Source: Flavobacteriales bacterium
GTDB lineage: Bacteria; Bacteroidota; Bacteroidia; Flavobacteriales; Crocinitomicaceae
Assembly (NCBI GenBank): GCA_947375085.1
Contig: CANCEQ010000025.1
Coordinates: 1-22,821, forward strand
DNA: 22,821 bases
Direction: 5' to 3'
This document shows positions 6,981 to 14,262 of the stretch, piece by piece (position 1 is the first letter of the stretch; every line of letters begins with the position of its first letter). Under the pieces are notes generated by a model. That model was not told where the DNA came from. It worked only from the letters and a program-made list of their open reading frames with translations, and did no database searches. The position numbers were made by a program, and so were the translations under genes.

Positions 6981-7081
6981 GTGGTCGAAAAACAACTGTT
7001 AATTGTCCATTGAAATAAGAAAAAATACACCCCGTAAACACTGGGTTGTAGAGGGCAAAAAAAAGAGGGTTTTTCGACCAC
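6981..7081. promoter_or_regulatory. Candidate recombination site (res-like) or operator of the serine recombinase
   Basis: GTGGTCGAAAAAC (6981-6993) and its exact complement GTTTTTCGACCAC (7069-7081) form a perfect 13-bp inverted repeat with arms 75 bases apart. The right arm ends seven bases before the recombinase ATG. A shorter copy, TGGTCGAA, lies after the gene at 7771-7778. Small serine recombinases usually act on a site directly upstream of their own gene, which this fits. The assignment is by position. Confidence 0.5.
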
Positions 7082-7088
7082 TATTAAA

Positions 7089-7676
7089 ATGAAGATTATG
7101 AGAACAGCGATTTATGTTAGAATTTCAACAAGTACAAAAGGGCAAAATAACGATAACCAACTTTTGGTGCTTCGTGAGTATTGTGCGAAAATGAACTATA
7201 CTATAATAAACGAGTATTGTGATGAAGTTTCTGGTGGTACTTCTGATAGACCAGCTTATAAACAACTTTATGCTGATGCTAGCAAGAGAAAGTTCGACCT
7301 AGTATTATTCTGGAGCTTGGATAGATGGTCCAGAGAAGGCACTCGTGCAACCATCAAATCACTTGAGCAGTTGGAATCATACGGAATTAACTTTAAATCC
7401 TACAGCGAACAGTATATAGATAGCTGTGGGATATTCAAGGATGTCGTGATTTCGCTCCTTTCGACCCTAGCAAAACAAGAAAAATTACGAATATCTGAGC
7501 GTGTACTCATCGGATTGGCTAGAAGTTCAAAAAAAGGTGGTCGTCCAAAGATTGAAAACGAACTTATAAATAAAATCAAGAACATGAAGATGGAAGGATT
7601 ATCAAATAGAATGATTGGCAAAGAACTAAAGTTGTCACATTCAACTGTGGGTGTTTACTTGAAGATGGTGGCTTAA
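7089..7676 (+). CDS. Serine recombinase (resolvase/invertase family)
   Basis: A 195-residue site-specific recombinase of the short resolvase/DNA-invertase type. The N-terminal catalytic domain shows AIYVRISTSTKGQ with the nucleophile Ser13 after Arg11, then VSGGTSDRP and FDLVLFWSLDRWSRE (Arg79 and Arg82 match the active-site arginines). The long E helix spans ~115-145 and the C-terminal HTH follows GGRPKI (residues 151-195). All key residues are present, so it should be active. ATG at 7098 (Met4) is an alternative start; no strong ribosome site decides between them. The inverted repeat at 6981-7081 is the likely target or operator. In a plasmid-like element it would resolve multimers or cointegrates, or invert a segment; which one cannot be told here. 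Confidence 0.9.
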   Translation: MKIMRTAIYVRISTSTKGQNNDNQLLVLREYCAKMNYTIINEYCDEVSGGTSDRPAYKQLYADASKRKFDLVLFWSLDRWSREGTRATIKSLEQLESYGINFKSYSEQYIDSCGIFKDVVISLLSTLAKQEKLRISERVLIGLARSSKKGGRPKIENELINKIKNMKMEGLSNRMIGKELKLSHSTVGVYLKMVA

Positions 7677-8156
7677 AAGCCATCATTTTTTAGGTTGTAT
7701 TAAAATTTAGCTGTTTAATTTCGCAAAATTCAATATTTTACCAAAAACACCATCGACAAAAGACTGTCATTGGTCGAAGGAATAGTAAAAAACTCAATTT
7801 TTAACTACTTGATAAACAGTAAGATATTTCATATAAAACACGAGGAAAAAATACATCGAATAGTTTATCGAAAATTAGATAAAGGCTTTTGTACTTCGTA
7901 CCTTTGTAATGTTCGATTAAACAAACAAACACACTTTTTTGATAAATGTTAAAAAAATTGAGGAAACTCATAAGGGAATCCTATTCTCATAAGGTTTGGA
8001 GTTAAAAATGAATTAAACATAAGTAAAACAATGAGTTATGAAAATAAGAGAAGGACCAGATAGAAAGTTAGAGGCATAAAAAAAAGCTGTATTGGCGTAC
8101 AGCTTTCAAATATTTTAATAATGGAAAAACAATAAAAATCATCAATACTGTTTCTT
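7677..8156. other. Intergenic leader with a strong -7 element and a hairpin
   Basis: No convincing gene is seen. TACCTTTG at 7899-7906 matches the -7 consensus and could drive the next gene with a leader of about 245 bases. A direct repeat CTCATAAGG (7967-7975, 7986-7994) and a strong hairpin (8083-8106) lie in that leader. Confidence 0.4.
8083..8106 (-). terminator. Hairpin with a U-run on the minus strand upstream of the helicase-like gene
   Basis: AAAGCTGTA and TACAGCTTT form a perfect 9-bp stem around TTGGCG. On the minus strand it is followed by eight T (counting the stem end), a classic intrinsic terminator, yet no minus-strand gene lies to its right. On the plus strand it sits in the leader of the gene at 8157. 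Confidence 0.55.
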
Positions 8157-9845
8157 ATGAGCAAAGATAAAAATAAAATACATACAACCAAATTAGATAC
8201 AACAAATTCAAATCTTATCACTTTTAGATTTGAAGACATAGAATTTGAGATTCTAGGAGGAATAAATACTGAATCATTTCAGAGCCTTCGGGTGATGCTT
8301 CTGGTTAAATACCAACGTACCATTGTACGTGAACAAATCGACCTATATAATAGTACGATTCTAACCACTTTTATTCGCAAGGTGGTAACACAAACCAATC
8401 TAGGTGTTAAGTATGTTGAGGAAGCATTTGGTGAGCTTACAACTCAATTAGAATCATACAAGTTGGAGCTTATCGAAGCACCAAAGGTTTCAATAAATAA
8501 TACTTATGAATTATCATCAAACGAGAAACAACAAGCTATCGGGTTTTTAAATGAAGCTAATTTGTTGGATAGGCTTCAAGAGTTGATTGGTCAAACGGGA
8601 ATCATCGGCAACCAAAAGAATCGTTTAATCTTGTTTCTAACGTATCTTTCAAGAAAACAGTCACAACCTTTGCACTCGATTATTCAGAGTCAACACAACT
8701 ACTTACAATCAAAGATAGGCCAACTTTTACCAGATGAAGATAAGCTAGAAATATCTCATCTATCTGATAACGCTTTGTTCTACTTTGATGAAAACGAGTT
8801 AAATAACAAAGTGTTACTTATTGAAGATGTAGATAGTCGTAATCGTAAGCGAATGTTACCATTGTTTGATTTGCAGACCAAAGGTTATTTTTCAAAAACC
8901 ACTACTCAAAAAGATGAGCTAGGACAAATTAAAGCCGTTCAGCGTTTTGTTCGTGGTACTGGTGTTGTATTATCTATCAGTACCAAAGAAGAAAAAGCTT
9001 TTCAAAATTCAGAGGCTTATAGCTTCACACTAACAGAGGAAACAATCAATGAGGATTCAATGATGGATTATCAGCGAAAACAATCAGCTGGAAAAGTGGA
9101 TATGTACCAAGAAAAGAAAGCTATTGAGTTTATTCAGAACCTACAAAGAATCATTGAACCAATAAGAGTTGTTAACCCAATGGCTCAACAATTGGTGTTG
9201 CCAAAGGAGATAATCAACCCAGCGGTTACCAATGTTCACTATTTGAGATTTATTGAGATTATAACCCTACTTCACCAACACCAGAGAACCAAAAAGGTGG
9301 ACCAAAGAACGGGTGAGCAATACATCGAAACAGAGATTGAGGATATTCAGCAAGCAAATGAACTGTTAGCTGATATTCTAGTCAACAAAAGCGATGTACT
9401 CAATAGACCTACAAGGATATACCTAGAGCGTTTAAAGACGCTCATAGCGGACCGTACAGAAGATAAAAAAGCATTTACCAACTCTGAATTAAGCATGGCT
9501 TTAAACGTGCCTATAAGCACAGTTAAACGCTACCATTCAACGCTTGTTGCTAGTAATCATATTCAACCAATCATAGGTGAGTTGGATAGACAACAAGGTT
9601 ATAGATATGAGCTAGTGAATGCTGATGAATATGAAGTACTAAAATCTACAATAGCTGATTCGTTGAATAAAATGATGCTATTTACCCAAGAAACCAGTTC
9701 ACAGCTCACAGTAGCTCAAAATCAAAATGAGCTACCTAAAACGTTGGTACGCTTGGATGTGGAGGAGGTAGCTCACGAGTTGGATGGGGTGACAAGCTCA
9801 AAAGGTAGTAAGATGGTTAAATCACAAAAACAAAAGGTAGCATGA
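8157..9845 (+). CDS. Primase-helicase-like AAA+ protein with apparently missing P-loop
   Basis: A 562-residue protein. The middle (residues ~195-310) resembles the ATPase part of mobile-element 'DNA primase' proteins: HLSDNALFYF, then VLLIEDVD (219-226, Walker B-like), LFDLQTKG and a sensor-like ISTKEEK (274-280). In that family a G-rich P-loop is expected just before LQSKIGQLLP, but here the segment reads SIIQSQHNYLQSK (174-186) with no GxxGxGK[ST]. The C-terminal third carries an HTH (ELSMALNVPISTVKRYHSTL, ~445-464). It overlaps the tyrosine recombinase at 9842 by four bases (ATGA), so it is co-translated with the two recombinases. It may bind element ends rather than hydrolyse ATP. The family match is from memory and moderate. 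Confidence 0.6.
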   Translation: MSKDKNKIHTTKLDTTNSNLITFRFEDIEFEILGGINTESFQSLRVMLLVKYQRTIVREQIDLYNSTILTTFIRKVVTQTNLGVKYVEEAFGELTTQLESYKLELIEAPKVSINNTYELSSNEKQQAIGFLNEANLLDRLQELIGQTGIIGNQKNRLILFLTYLSRKQSQPLHSIIQSQHNYLQSKIGQLLPDEDKLEISHLSDNALFYFDENELNNKVLLIEDVDSRNRKRMLPLFDLQTKGYFSKTTTQKDELGQIKAVQRFVRGTGVVLSISTKEEKAFQNSEAYSFTLTEETINEDSMMDYQRKQSAGKVDMYQEKKAIEFIQNLQRIIEPIRVVNPMAQQLVLPKEIINPAVTNVHYLRFIEIITLLHQHQRTKKVDQRTGEQYIETEIEDIQQANELLADILVNKSDVLNRPTRIYLERLKTLIADRTEDKKAFTNSELSMALNVPISTVKRYHSTLVASNHIQPIIGELDRQQGYRYELVNADEYEVLKSTIADSLNKMMLFTQETSSQLTVAQNQNELPKTLVRLDVEEVAHELDGVTSSKGSKMVKSQKQKVA

Positions 9846-10849
9846 AAGAATTAGAATCAGAATTAAAATCCAATAACTTTAAGTTTTTGCTAAAAGGATT
9901 TAGGGAATGGTTACAGATAAAAGGTTATGTTAAAAACACTTGTGAAGTATATCCTTATCATCTGATTGAATTTTTTAGTTATTTGGAAAAACAAAATATC
10001 TTGGATATTCAGAAGGTTGAACCAAAGCATTCAGCTGGTTTTAAACTTCATTTGCAATACCGAAGCAACAAAAAAAGACTTGGTGGAATTCAAAATCAAA
10101 GCATCAACGGAATACTCAAAGTAATGAATTGTTTTTCAAAGTTCATAACTGAAACACAAGAACGATTCAGTTATGATATATATGAAGATTACTTACCAGT
10201 TGAAATTGTTGGTAGTAGAGCTATACTCACTCAAGATGAAATAAAACAAATCTATGATGCTACTTATGAACAGTACCCAAATATACATGGAAGTCAAGCA
10301 CTAGGAGAGCGTGACCGTGCAGTGTTAGCAGTATTCTATGGATGTGGTTTAAGATTGGCAGAAGTTAGGAACTTGAATTTATCAGATATAGACTTTGAGA
10401 ATCGTAGATTAATAGTTCGAAAAGGTAAAGGAAACAAACAAAGATATGTACCAATTCCTAATCAACATTTAGAGGACCTACGTACATATATTCAAAATGG
10501 TAGGTATTGGTTTACAGAGCATCATCACCAAGTGAACATGTGCTATAAGTATACCTATAAGAAAAAAGTAACACAAGATGACCAAGAGGCGTTGCTATTG
10601 AATCAAAATGGAAAACGTATGAAATCATTTGGTACAAGAATTAAGTATCTGGTGGAAAAATGTGGCATACAAATACATATATCTCATCATAATCTCAGAC
10701 ATTCAGTAGCTACCCACTTGCTTCAAAATGGATTGGATTTGGAATGGATTCGTAGGTTTTTGGGTCATGCCAGCATTGATACGACACAGATTTATTGTCA
10801 GATAGTAGAAGAGTTAAAAACTAAAAAAGATATTAATGATGGAGAATAA
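9842..10849 (+). CDS. Tyrosine recombinase/integrase, catalytically intact
   Basis: A 335-residue XerC/D-like recombinase. An N-terminal SAM-like core-binding domain (~10-110) is followed by the catalytic domain with the full residue set: Arg171 (GCGLRLAEV), Lys196 (RKGKGNK), His283 and Arg286 (HHNLRH), His309 (FLGHAS) and Tyr318 (TTQIYCQI). It should therefore cut and join DNA. It begins in the stop of the helicase-like gene (ATGA overlap) and ends 14 bases inside the next recombinase-like gene, forming a three-gene translationally coupled unit. The likely role is integration and excision of the element. It differs in type from the arm-binding integrase at 21152. Confidence 0.92.
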   Translation: MKELESELKSNNFKFLLKGFREWLQIKGYVKNTCEVYPYHLIEFFSYLEKQNILDIQKVEPKHSAGFKLHLQYRSNKKRLGGIQNQSINGILKVMNCFSKFITETQERFSYDIYEDYLPVEIVGSRAILTQDEIKQIYDATYEQYPNIHGSQALGERDRAVLAVFYGCGLRLAEVRNLNLSDIDFENRRLIVRKGKGNKQRYVPIPNQHLEDLRTYIQNGRYWFTEHHHQVNMCYKYTYKKKVTQDDQEALLLNQNGKRMKSFGTRIKYLVEKCGIQIHISHHNLRHSVATHLLQNGLDLEWIRRFLGHASIDTTQIYCQIVEELKTKKDINDGE

Positions 10850-11735
10850 AGAGATAATGGAATTTCGTAAGTATTTGATTGAAGAGAACTTCGCTAACTC
10901 AACAATCAATAGTGATATTTGTTCAATAAGTTTGTTTTTTCTATGGTTGAAATCACAAAACTTATGTGATTCAATAAGTATAACCAAAAACAATGTGTTG
11001 GAATATGTGTCTTATCTTCAATCAGAATCGTTAAAAGTTGATACGATTAATTTAAGATTGACTACTATTAGAAAGTATTTTAATTATCTCATTAAGTTAA
11101 ATTTGATAACAAAAAACCCAGCAAAAGGTGTTTATATAAGAGGTAGTGTAGATAGTGTTGTTCAAAATGTTTTAACTCAAAGAAAGCTCCAAGAATTGTA
11201 CAATGAATATGAATCGTATCTGGAATTAAAACCAATATCAAAGAATGTTAAGCTTGAGGTTCAGCTTCATGTCAGAAGACGAAATCTACTAATATTATCA
11301 CTTATGATTCATCAAGGACTTCATACTGGTGAACTAGCTAGGATATGCAAAGCGGATGTGTTTTTAAAGAACGGAGAAATTTATATTTCAGCTGGACTTA
11401 GAAGTAATCCTAGAGTCCTTGGGTTGGATTCAAAACAAATATATCCTTTGATGGAATACTTAAACGAAGTACCCGAAGACCAAGAGCTTTTATTTAATGT
11501 GAATATGAATAGATGTTGGAATGAAATGAGTCGTGAACTTCGAGGACTTTCACCAAGCTTCAAAAATGGTATTCATTTAAGAGCTTGTGTGATTATGGAT
11601 TGGATAAAGAAGTATGGTAAAAGGAAAGCTCAAAAGATGATAGGTCATAGATTTGTATCAACAACGGAATCTTATGAGTTACAAGATACAACAGAGCTTG
11701 CGGAATTATTAAAGGAGAAGCATTTGTTTGGGTGA
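10836..11735 (+). CDS. Degenerate tyrosine-recombinase-like protein
   Basis: A 299-residue protein with the layout of a tyrosine recombinase: a SAM-like N-terminal domain (~8-100), then the catalytic fold. The key residues are eroded. The first Arg is replaced by His163 (QGLHTGELARI), no Lys of the GKGxK hairpin is found (SAGLRSNPRVLGL), and the HxLRH box reads GIHLRAC, keeping only Arg249. His271 (MIGHRF) and Tyr280 (TESYEL) remain. It probably cannot catalyse strand cleavage alone and may be a structural partner of the intact recombinase, whose gene overlaps it by 14 bases. The frame is uninterrupted, so it looks maintained rather than decaying. Its stop is four bases from the convergent toxin gene. 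Confidence 0.8.
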   Translation: MMENKEIMEFRKYLIEENFANSTINSDICSISLFFLWLKSQNLCDSISITKNNVLEYVSYLQSESLKVDTINLRLTTIRKYFNYLIKLNLITKNPAKGVYIRGSVDSVVQNVLTQRKLQELYNEYESYLELKPISKNVKLEVQLHVRRRNLLILSLMIHQGLHTGELARICKADVFLKNGEIYISAGLRSNPRVLGLDSKQIYPLMEYLNEVPEDQELLFNVNMNRCWNEMSRELRGLSPSFKNGIHLRACVIMDWIKKYGKRKAQKMIGHRFVSTTESYELQDTTELAELLKEKHLFG

Positions 11736-11739
11736 TGGG

Positions 11740-11994
11740 TTATTCGTATATGTTTTTACGATGACCTAAATCAATAATATCAACAACTAGTTCTGAATCA
11801 AAAATATCATAGATGATTCGATAGTCACCAACTCGAATACGGTATCCATCTCGACCTTTTAATTTTCTGTAACCTTGAGGTCTAGGATTTTCAGTTAAAC
11901 TAGTAATTGCAATCTTGATGCTGGTGTAATAAGGTTCATTGATTTTAGATAGCTCTTTAAAAGCACGTTTACTAAAATTTAGAGTATAGCTCAT
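11740..11994 (-). CDS. RelE/ParE-family toxin
   Basis: An 84-residue protein of the usual length for this family. An N-terminal helical hairpin (FSKRAFKELSKINEPYY) leads to the diagnostic block ENPRPQGYRKLKG, then DGYRIRVGDYRIIYDI and a final strand ending DLGHRKNIY. Family members cleave mRNA at the ribosome or poison gyrase; this block is closest to RelE-like mRNA interferases. The gene shares one base with the end of the antitoxin gene that precedes it, so the two are co-translated with the antitoxin first, the standard order. It probably stabilises the element within which it lies. Confidence 0.9.
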   Translation of the reverse strand: MSYTLNFSKRAFKELSKINEPYYTSIKIAITSLTENPRPQGYRKLKGRDGYRIRVGDYRIIYDIFDSELVVDIIDLGHRKNIYE

Positions 11995-12206
11995 TAATTT
12001 TTTTGTTTACGTTTAGCTTCGATTTTTCTAAAAGCTTCATCCATAGGTATACGAACACCATCATCATTTTTTTTAGCTTTATCGTATAGCTTAATATCTT
12101 CTAGGTCCTCAAGCTCTTCCAAGATGCTCTTAAATTCTTTCATAGGAAGAAGAACCGAAACAGCTTTGCCATTACTATCAGTAACATATTGTGGATGTAG
12201 TGTCAT
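11994..12206 (-). CDS. Antitoxin of the RelE/ParE-type pair (Phd/YefM-like)
   Basis: The frame can be read from 12260, but I choose the ATG at 12206, giving 70 residues. The promoter -7 element TATATTTG (12231-12238, minus) would start the transcript near 12225, so the upstream Met cannot lie on that message, and MTLHPQYVTDSNGK is the usual family start. Residues ~5-25 form the DNA-binding strand region with AVSVLLPMKEF, an acidic helix follows (ILEELEDLEDIKLYDKA), and the C-terminal tail (VRIPMDEAFRKIEAKRK) is the toxin-wrapping part. It should repress its own promoter through the palindrome at 12222-12233. Confidence 0.88.
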   Translation of the reverse strand: MTLHPQYVTDSNGKAVSVLLPMKEFKSILEELEDLEDIKLYDKAKKNDDGVRIPMDEAFRKIEAKRKQKN

Positions 12207-12221
12207 AATCCTAACTATTAA

Positions 12222-12238
12222 TTGTTTAAACAAATATA
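12222..12238 (-). promoter_or_regulatory. Toxin-antitoxin promoter and operator
   Basis: TTGTTTAAACAA (12222-12233) is a perfect 12-bp palindrome that overlaps the -7 element TATATTTG (minus, 12231-12238) and the expected transcription start. This is the usual position for an antitoxin operator. Confidence 0.6.
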
Positions 12239-12262
12239 ATAAAATCAGATTTGATTTCATAG

Positions 12263-12298
12263 AATATCTATCACTTTAATGTGGTAGATATTTTTTTT
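12263..12298 (+). terminator. Plus-strand terminator before the orphan Rhs cassette
   Basis: AATATCTA-t-CAC and GTG-g-TAGATATT form an 11-bp stem with one mismatch around TTTAAT, followed by a run of eight T counting the stem end. No plus-strand gene ends just before it, so it may be left from the cassette array that existed before the element inserted. Confidence 0.5.
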
Positions 12299-12327
12299 GT
12301 TTTTACATTTGACCAAATAAATTATAA

Positions 12328-13593
12328 TTGGGCTGTCTGAAACTTACATATAACGCTTATTTAAAACATCAAAACCCCGTCTGTAAAGGTTTATATTTAG
12401 GCAATGTGAACGTTGTAATCAATGATAGAAAAACGTTGAACCTAGGAAGCTCTACAAGCCTTTATTCTGCTACATTGATACAAACAAGTGACTACTATCC
12501 ATTTGGAATGCAGATGCCAGATAGACACCATGAATATACGAGTGATAAATATCGATTCGCTTACAATGGAATGGAATTGGATAATGAGGTTTCTGGGGAT
12601 GGGAATAGTTATACTACTGAGTTTAGAGGCTATGACCCGCGTTTAGCGAGATGGAAATCAATAGATGAGATTGAACATCCTAATCAATCTCCATACGCAT
12701 CTTTTAATAATAATCCTATCTACTATGTTGACCCAAATGGAAAATCTGCAATTGTTACTATTACAGAAGCTAAAGATGGTAAAAGAGGAACTGTCTCAAT
12801 AAATATGGAGTTATTTCTATACTCAGCATTAGTTGAACAATTAGGTAGTTTAGACATTGATAAAATGAAAGAAAGATTAATGAAAAGTCTATTGAATGTC
12901 AAAACTATTATTGTAAACGGTGAAGAGTATGATTTAGTTTGGAATGTTGATGTATCAAGAATGTCTGAAGAAGATGCTAAGACTAATATGAAAAAAAGCT
13001 TAGATGCTTCTATGAATTATGCAAGAGTTATGGAGACTAACTTACAACAAATTAAAAGAGTAAAAGCAGATAGAAAAGCACAACAAGCTGGTGATACTCA
13101 TGCTGGGTTTATAGCCTTACAATTTGGAGGAAGAGAAGGTTATGTATCAGAATGGGGAGAAATTGGAGGTAATACTGGAACTTATAGTTTTGCTGAAATA
13201 ATGAAAGATTTCGATGTTTTATTACATGAATTGGCTCATGGTTTAGGTTTACTTCATGATGATGGTGATAAAAATTCAAGATTCCCAGATATTTTATCTG
13301 CACCAGGAGCAACTACTGATGATTATCCGAATATGGATAAAAAATATCTAAAGAAAAATTCGAATGAAATTAATATAGGAAACAATAGAGTAATGACACA
13401 AAATAATGTAATAACAGCATTTAAAAAAGCTGGGTTCGATATTAATAAAGAAGGTACGGGTATTAATGTTCAATTTAAAAATGGTACATTTAAAGGTTCG
13501 CTAGGAACACCAAATAATACTGGTTATGACAGAGATGGTACAAAAGTTGATTATAAATCTGGATGTGTTTTAAGAGGTAAAAATGAAAAGTAA
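12328..13593 (+). CDS. Orphan Rhs core end with metzincin-like metalloprotease toxin tip
   Basis: The frame begins at a TTG (L/MGCLKLTY, a start I associate with orphan Rhs cassettes in flavobacteria). Residues ~22-138 are the Rhs core end (LGNVNVVIND, YYPFGMQMPDR, YDPRLARW, NNNPIYYVDPNG). From ~140 the tip diverges from the first cassette and contains LLHELAHGLGLLHDD (298-312): His300, Glu301, His304 and His310 match the metzincin zinc motif HExxHxxGxxH. It is therefore a probable zinc protease or peptidase toxin. The gene lacks an export or repeat region and is silent unless recombined onto a full Rhs gene; 12479-12560 is identical to 255-336 in the same frame. It overlaps the next gene by 11 bases. 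Confidence 0.85.
   Translation: MGCLKLTYNAYLKHQNPVCKGLYLGNVNVVINDRKTLNLGSSTSLYSATLIQTSDYYPFGMQMPDRHHEYTSDKYRFAYNGMELDNEVSGDGNSYTTEFRGYDPRLARWKSIDEIEHPNQSPYASFNNNPIYYVDPNGKSAIVTITEAKDGKRGTVSINMELFLYSALVEQLGSLDIDKMKERLMKSLLNVKTIIVNGEEYDLVWNVDVSRMSEEDAKTNMKKSLDASMNYARVMETNLQQIKRVKADRKAQQAGDTHAGFIALQFGGREGYVSEWGEIGGNTGTYSFAEIMKDFDVLLHELAHGLGLLHDDGDKNSRFPDILSAPGATTDDYPNMDKKYLKKNSNEINIGNNRVMTQNNVITAFKKAGFDINKEGTGINVQFKNGTFKGSLGTPNNTGYDRDGTKVDYKSGCVLRGKNEK
12479..12560 (+). repeat. 82-bp identical Rhs core segment, copy 2
   Basis: Exact match to 255-336, 12,224 bases away, same orientation and frame. It is a natural crossover point for toxin-tip exchange. Confidence 0.95.
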
Positions 13594-13972
13594 AACAATA
13601 AAAACATTAATAATATTAGCTTTATTTAATACTTTTAAAAGTTATTCCCAATCAGATTCGTTGGAATATTATTCAAAAGTTTTTAAAGATACTGGACGAG
13701 TCTGTAATGGTTTGGGTTTAAAATCTTTTAACTATTTAATAAAATATGTTAAAGAAAATGAAACATCTGAAAAATGGTTAGTACATTACTTTGGTATAGA
13801 TTATAAACAAAAAAGAAAAGGAATTTTTAATAGAATTACAGATTATGAATATACTGTTTATTGCCCTTGTGGGAGGAGAGACCAAAAGGTAAATTGGGGT
13901 AATTGCAGACAGTTTAGGTTTGAAGTTAAAAAAAAGAAGATTATTCACGCAAATTGGTATAGCATTAGGTAA
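13583..13972 (+). CDS. Secreted candidate immunity protein to the metalloprotease toxin
   Basis: A 129-residue protein whose start lies 11 bases inside the end of the toxin gene, so it is translationally coupled. The N-terminus (MKSKTIKTLIILALFNTFKS) is a Sec signal peptide with likely cleavage at SYS-QS near residue 22; there is no lipobox. The mature part is basic and includes a Cys pair around YCPCGRR (residues ~93-99) and another Cys in NWGNCRQF, which may form a disulfide or bind metal. No family is recognised. Position and periplasmic targeting support an immunity role against a toxin acting in the periplasm. The trailer repeat with terminator follows. Confidence 0.65.
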   Translation: MKSKTIKTLIILALFNTFKSYSQSDSLEYYSKVFKDTGRVCNGLGLKSFNYLIKYVKENETSEKWLVHYFGIDYKQKRKGIFNRITDYEYTVYCPCGRRDQKVNWGNCRQFRFEVKKKKIIHANWYSIR

Positions 13973-14052
13973 AAGGAAGATACCTATAATTCAATAAAAA
14001 CAGCCACAACACCAGTCGAGGATGGTGAGAGGTTGATAGAAAATGATAATAA

Positions 14053-14077
14053 AGAGCCGAACTTCACGGCTCTTTTA
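14053..14077 (+). terminator. Rho-independent terminator after toxin-immunity pair 2
   Basis: Same AGAGCCG/CGGCTCT hairpin and T-run as at 1929-1953, located 80 bases after the immunity gene. Confidence 0.75.
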
Positions 14078-14096
14078 TAATTAAAAACAATAACAG

Positions 14097-14262
14097 ATGA
14101 ATGAATTTTCTTGTAAAGCACCTTTTGAATATCTAGTTCTAGATGTGAAGCTATGTGGTGTCGATGTACCTACTGGTAAATCTGCTGTCCTATTGTTGTT
14201 TATGGATGCTTATACTGGTATTTTTTTTCATTCACAATATACAACACAGACTGGTAAAGGTG
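14097..14262 (+). pseudogene. Second copy of the RNase H-like trailer ORF, cut by an insertion
   Basis: The first ~55 codons match the 124-residue ORF at 1973 with few substitutions. After the codons for QTGKG the frame runs into foreign sequence beginning GGGTCATGTTCC and stops at 14291. The fold would lose everything after the first three strands, so this copy should be inactive. Confidence 0.85.

Larger units (their letters stand above)
2348..12327. mobile_element. Putative integrated plasmid-like element between two Rhs cassettes
   Basis: The interval holds a regulator, primase-helicase, RHH protein, iteron-like field, serine recombinase with inverted repeat, helicase-like protein, two tyrosine-recombinase-like proteins and a toxin-antitoxin pair. 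It contains none of the Rhs genes. Boundaries are taken from flanking genes; no terminal repeats or target duplication were found by eye. No relaxase, coupling protein or type IV secretion gene is present, so it is at best mobilisable. Confidence 0.45.
14005..14262 (+). repeat. Rhs cassette trailer repeat, copy 2 (258 bp)
   Basis: Near-identical to 1881-2138, with about ten differences by eye. It ends abruptly at the first bases of an insertion sequence. Confidence 0.9.

Noticed and set aside
7770..7952. 60-codon plus-strand frame after the serine recombinase
   Set aside because: It needs a TTG start, shows low-complexity AT-driven composition and overlaps the likely promoter at 7899-7906.
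7967..7994. Direct repeat CTCATAAGG
   Set aside because: Only two 9-base copies in an AT-rich leader; no further evidence of function.
12207..12260. Longer antitoxin start at 12260
   Set aside because: It would begin upstream of the -7 element TATATTTG at 12231-12238, so it could not lie on that transcript; the family start fits the Met at 12206.
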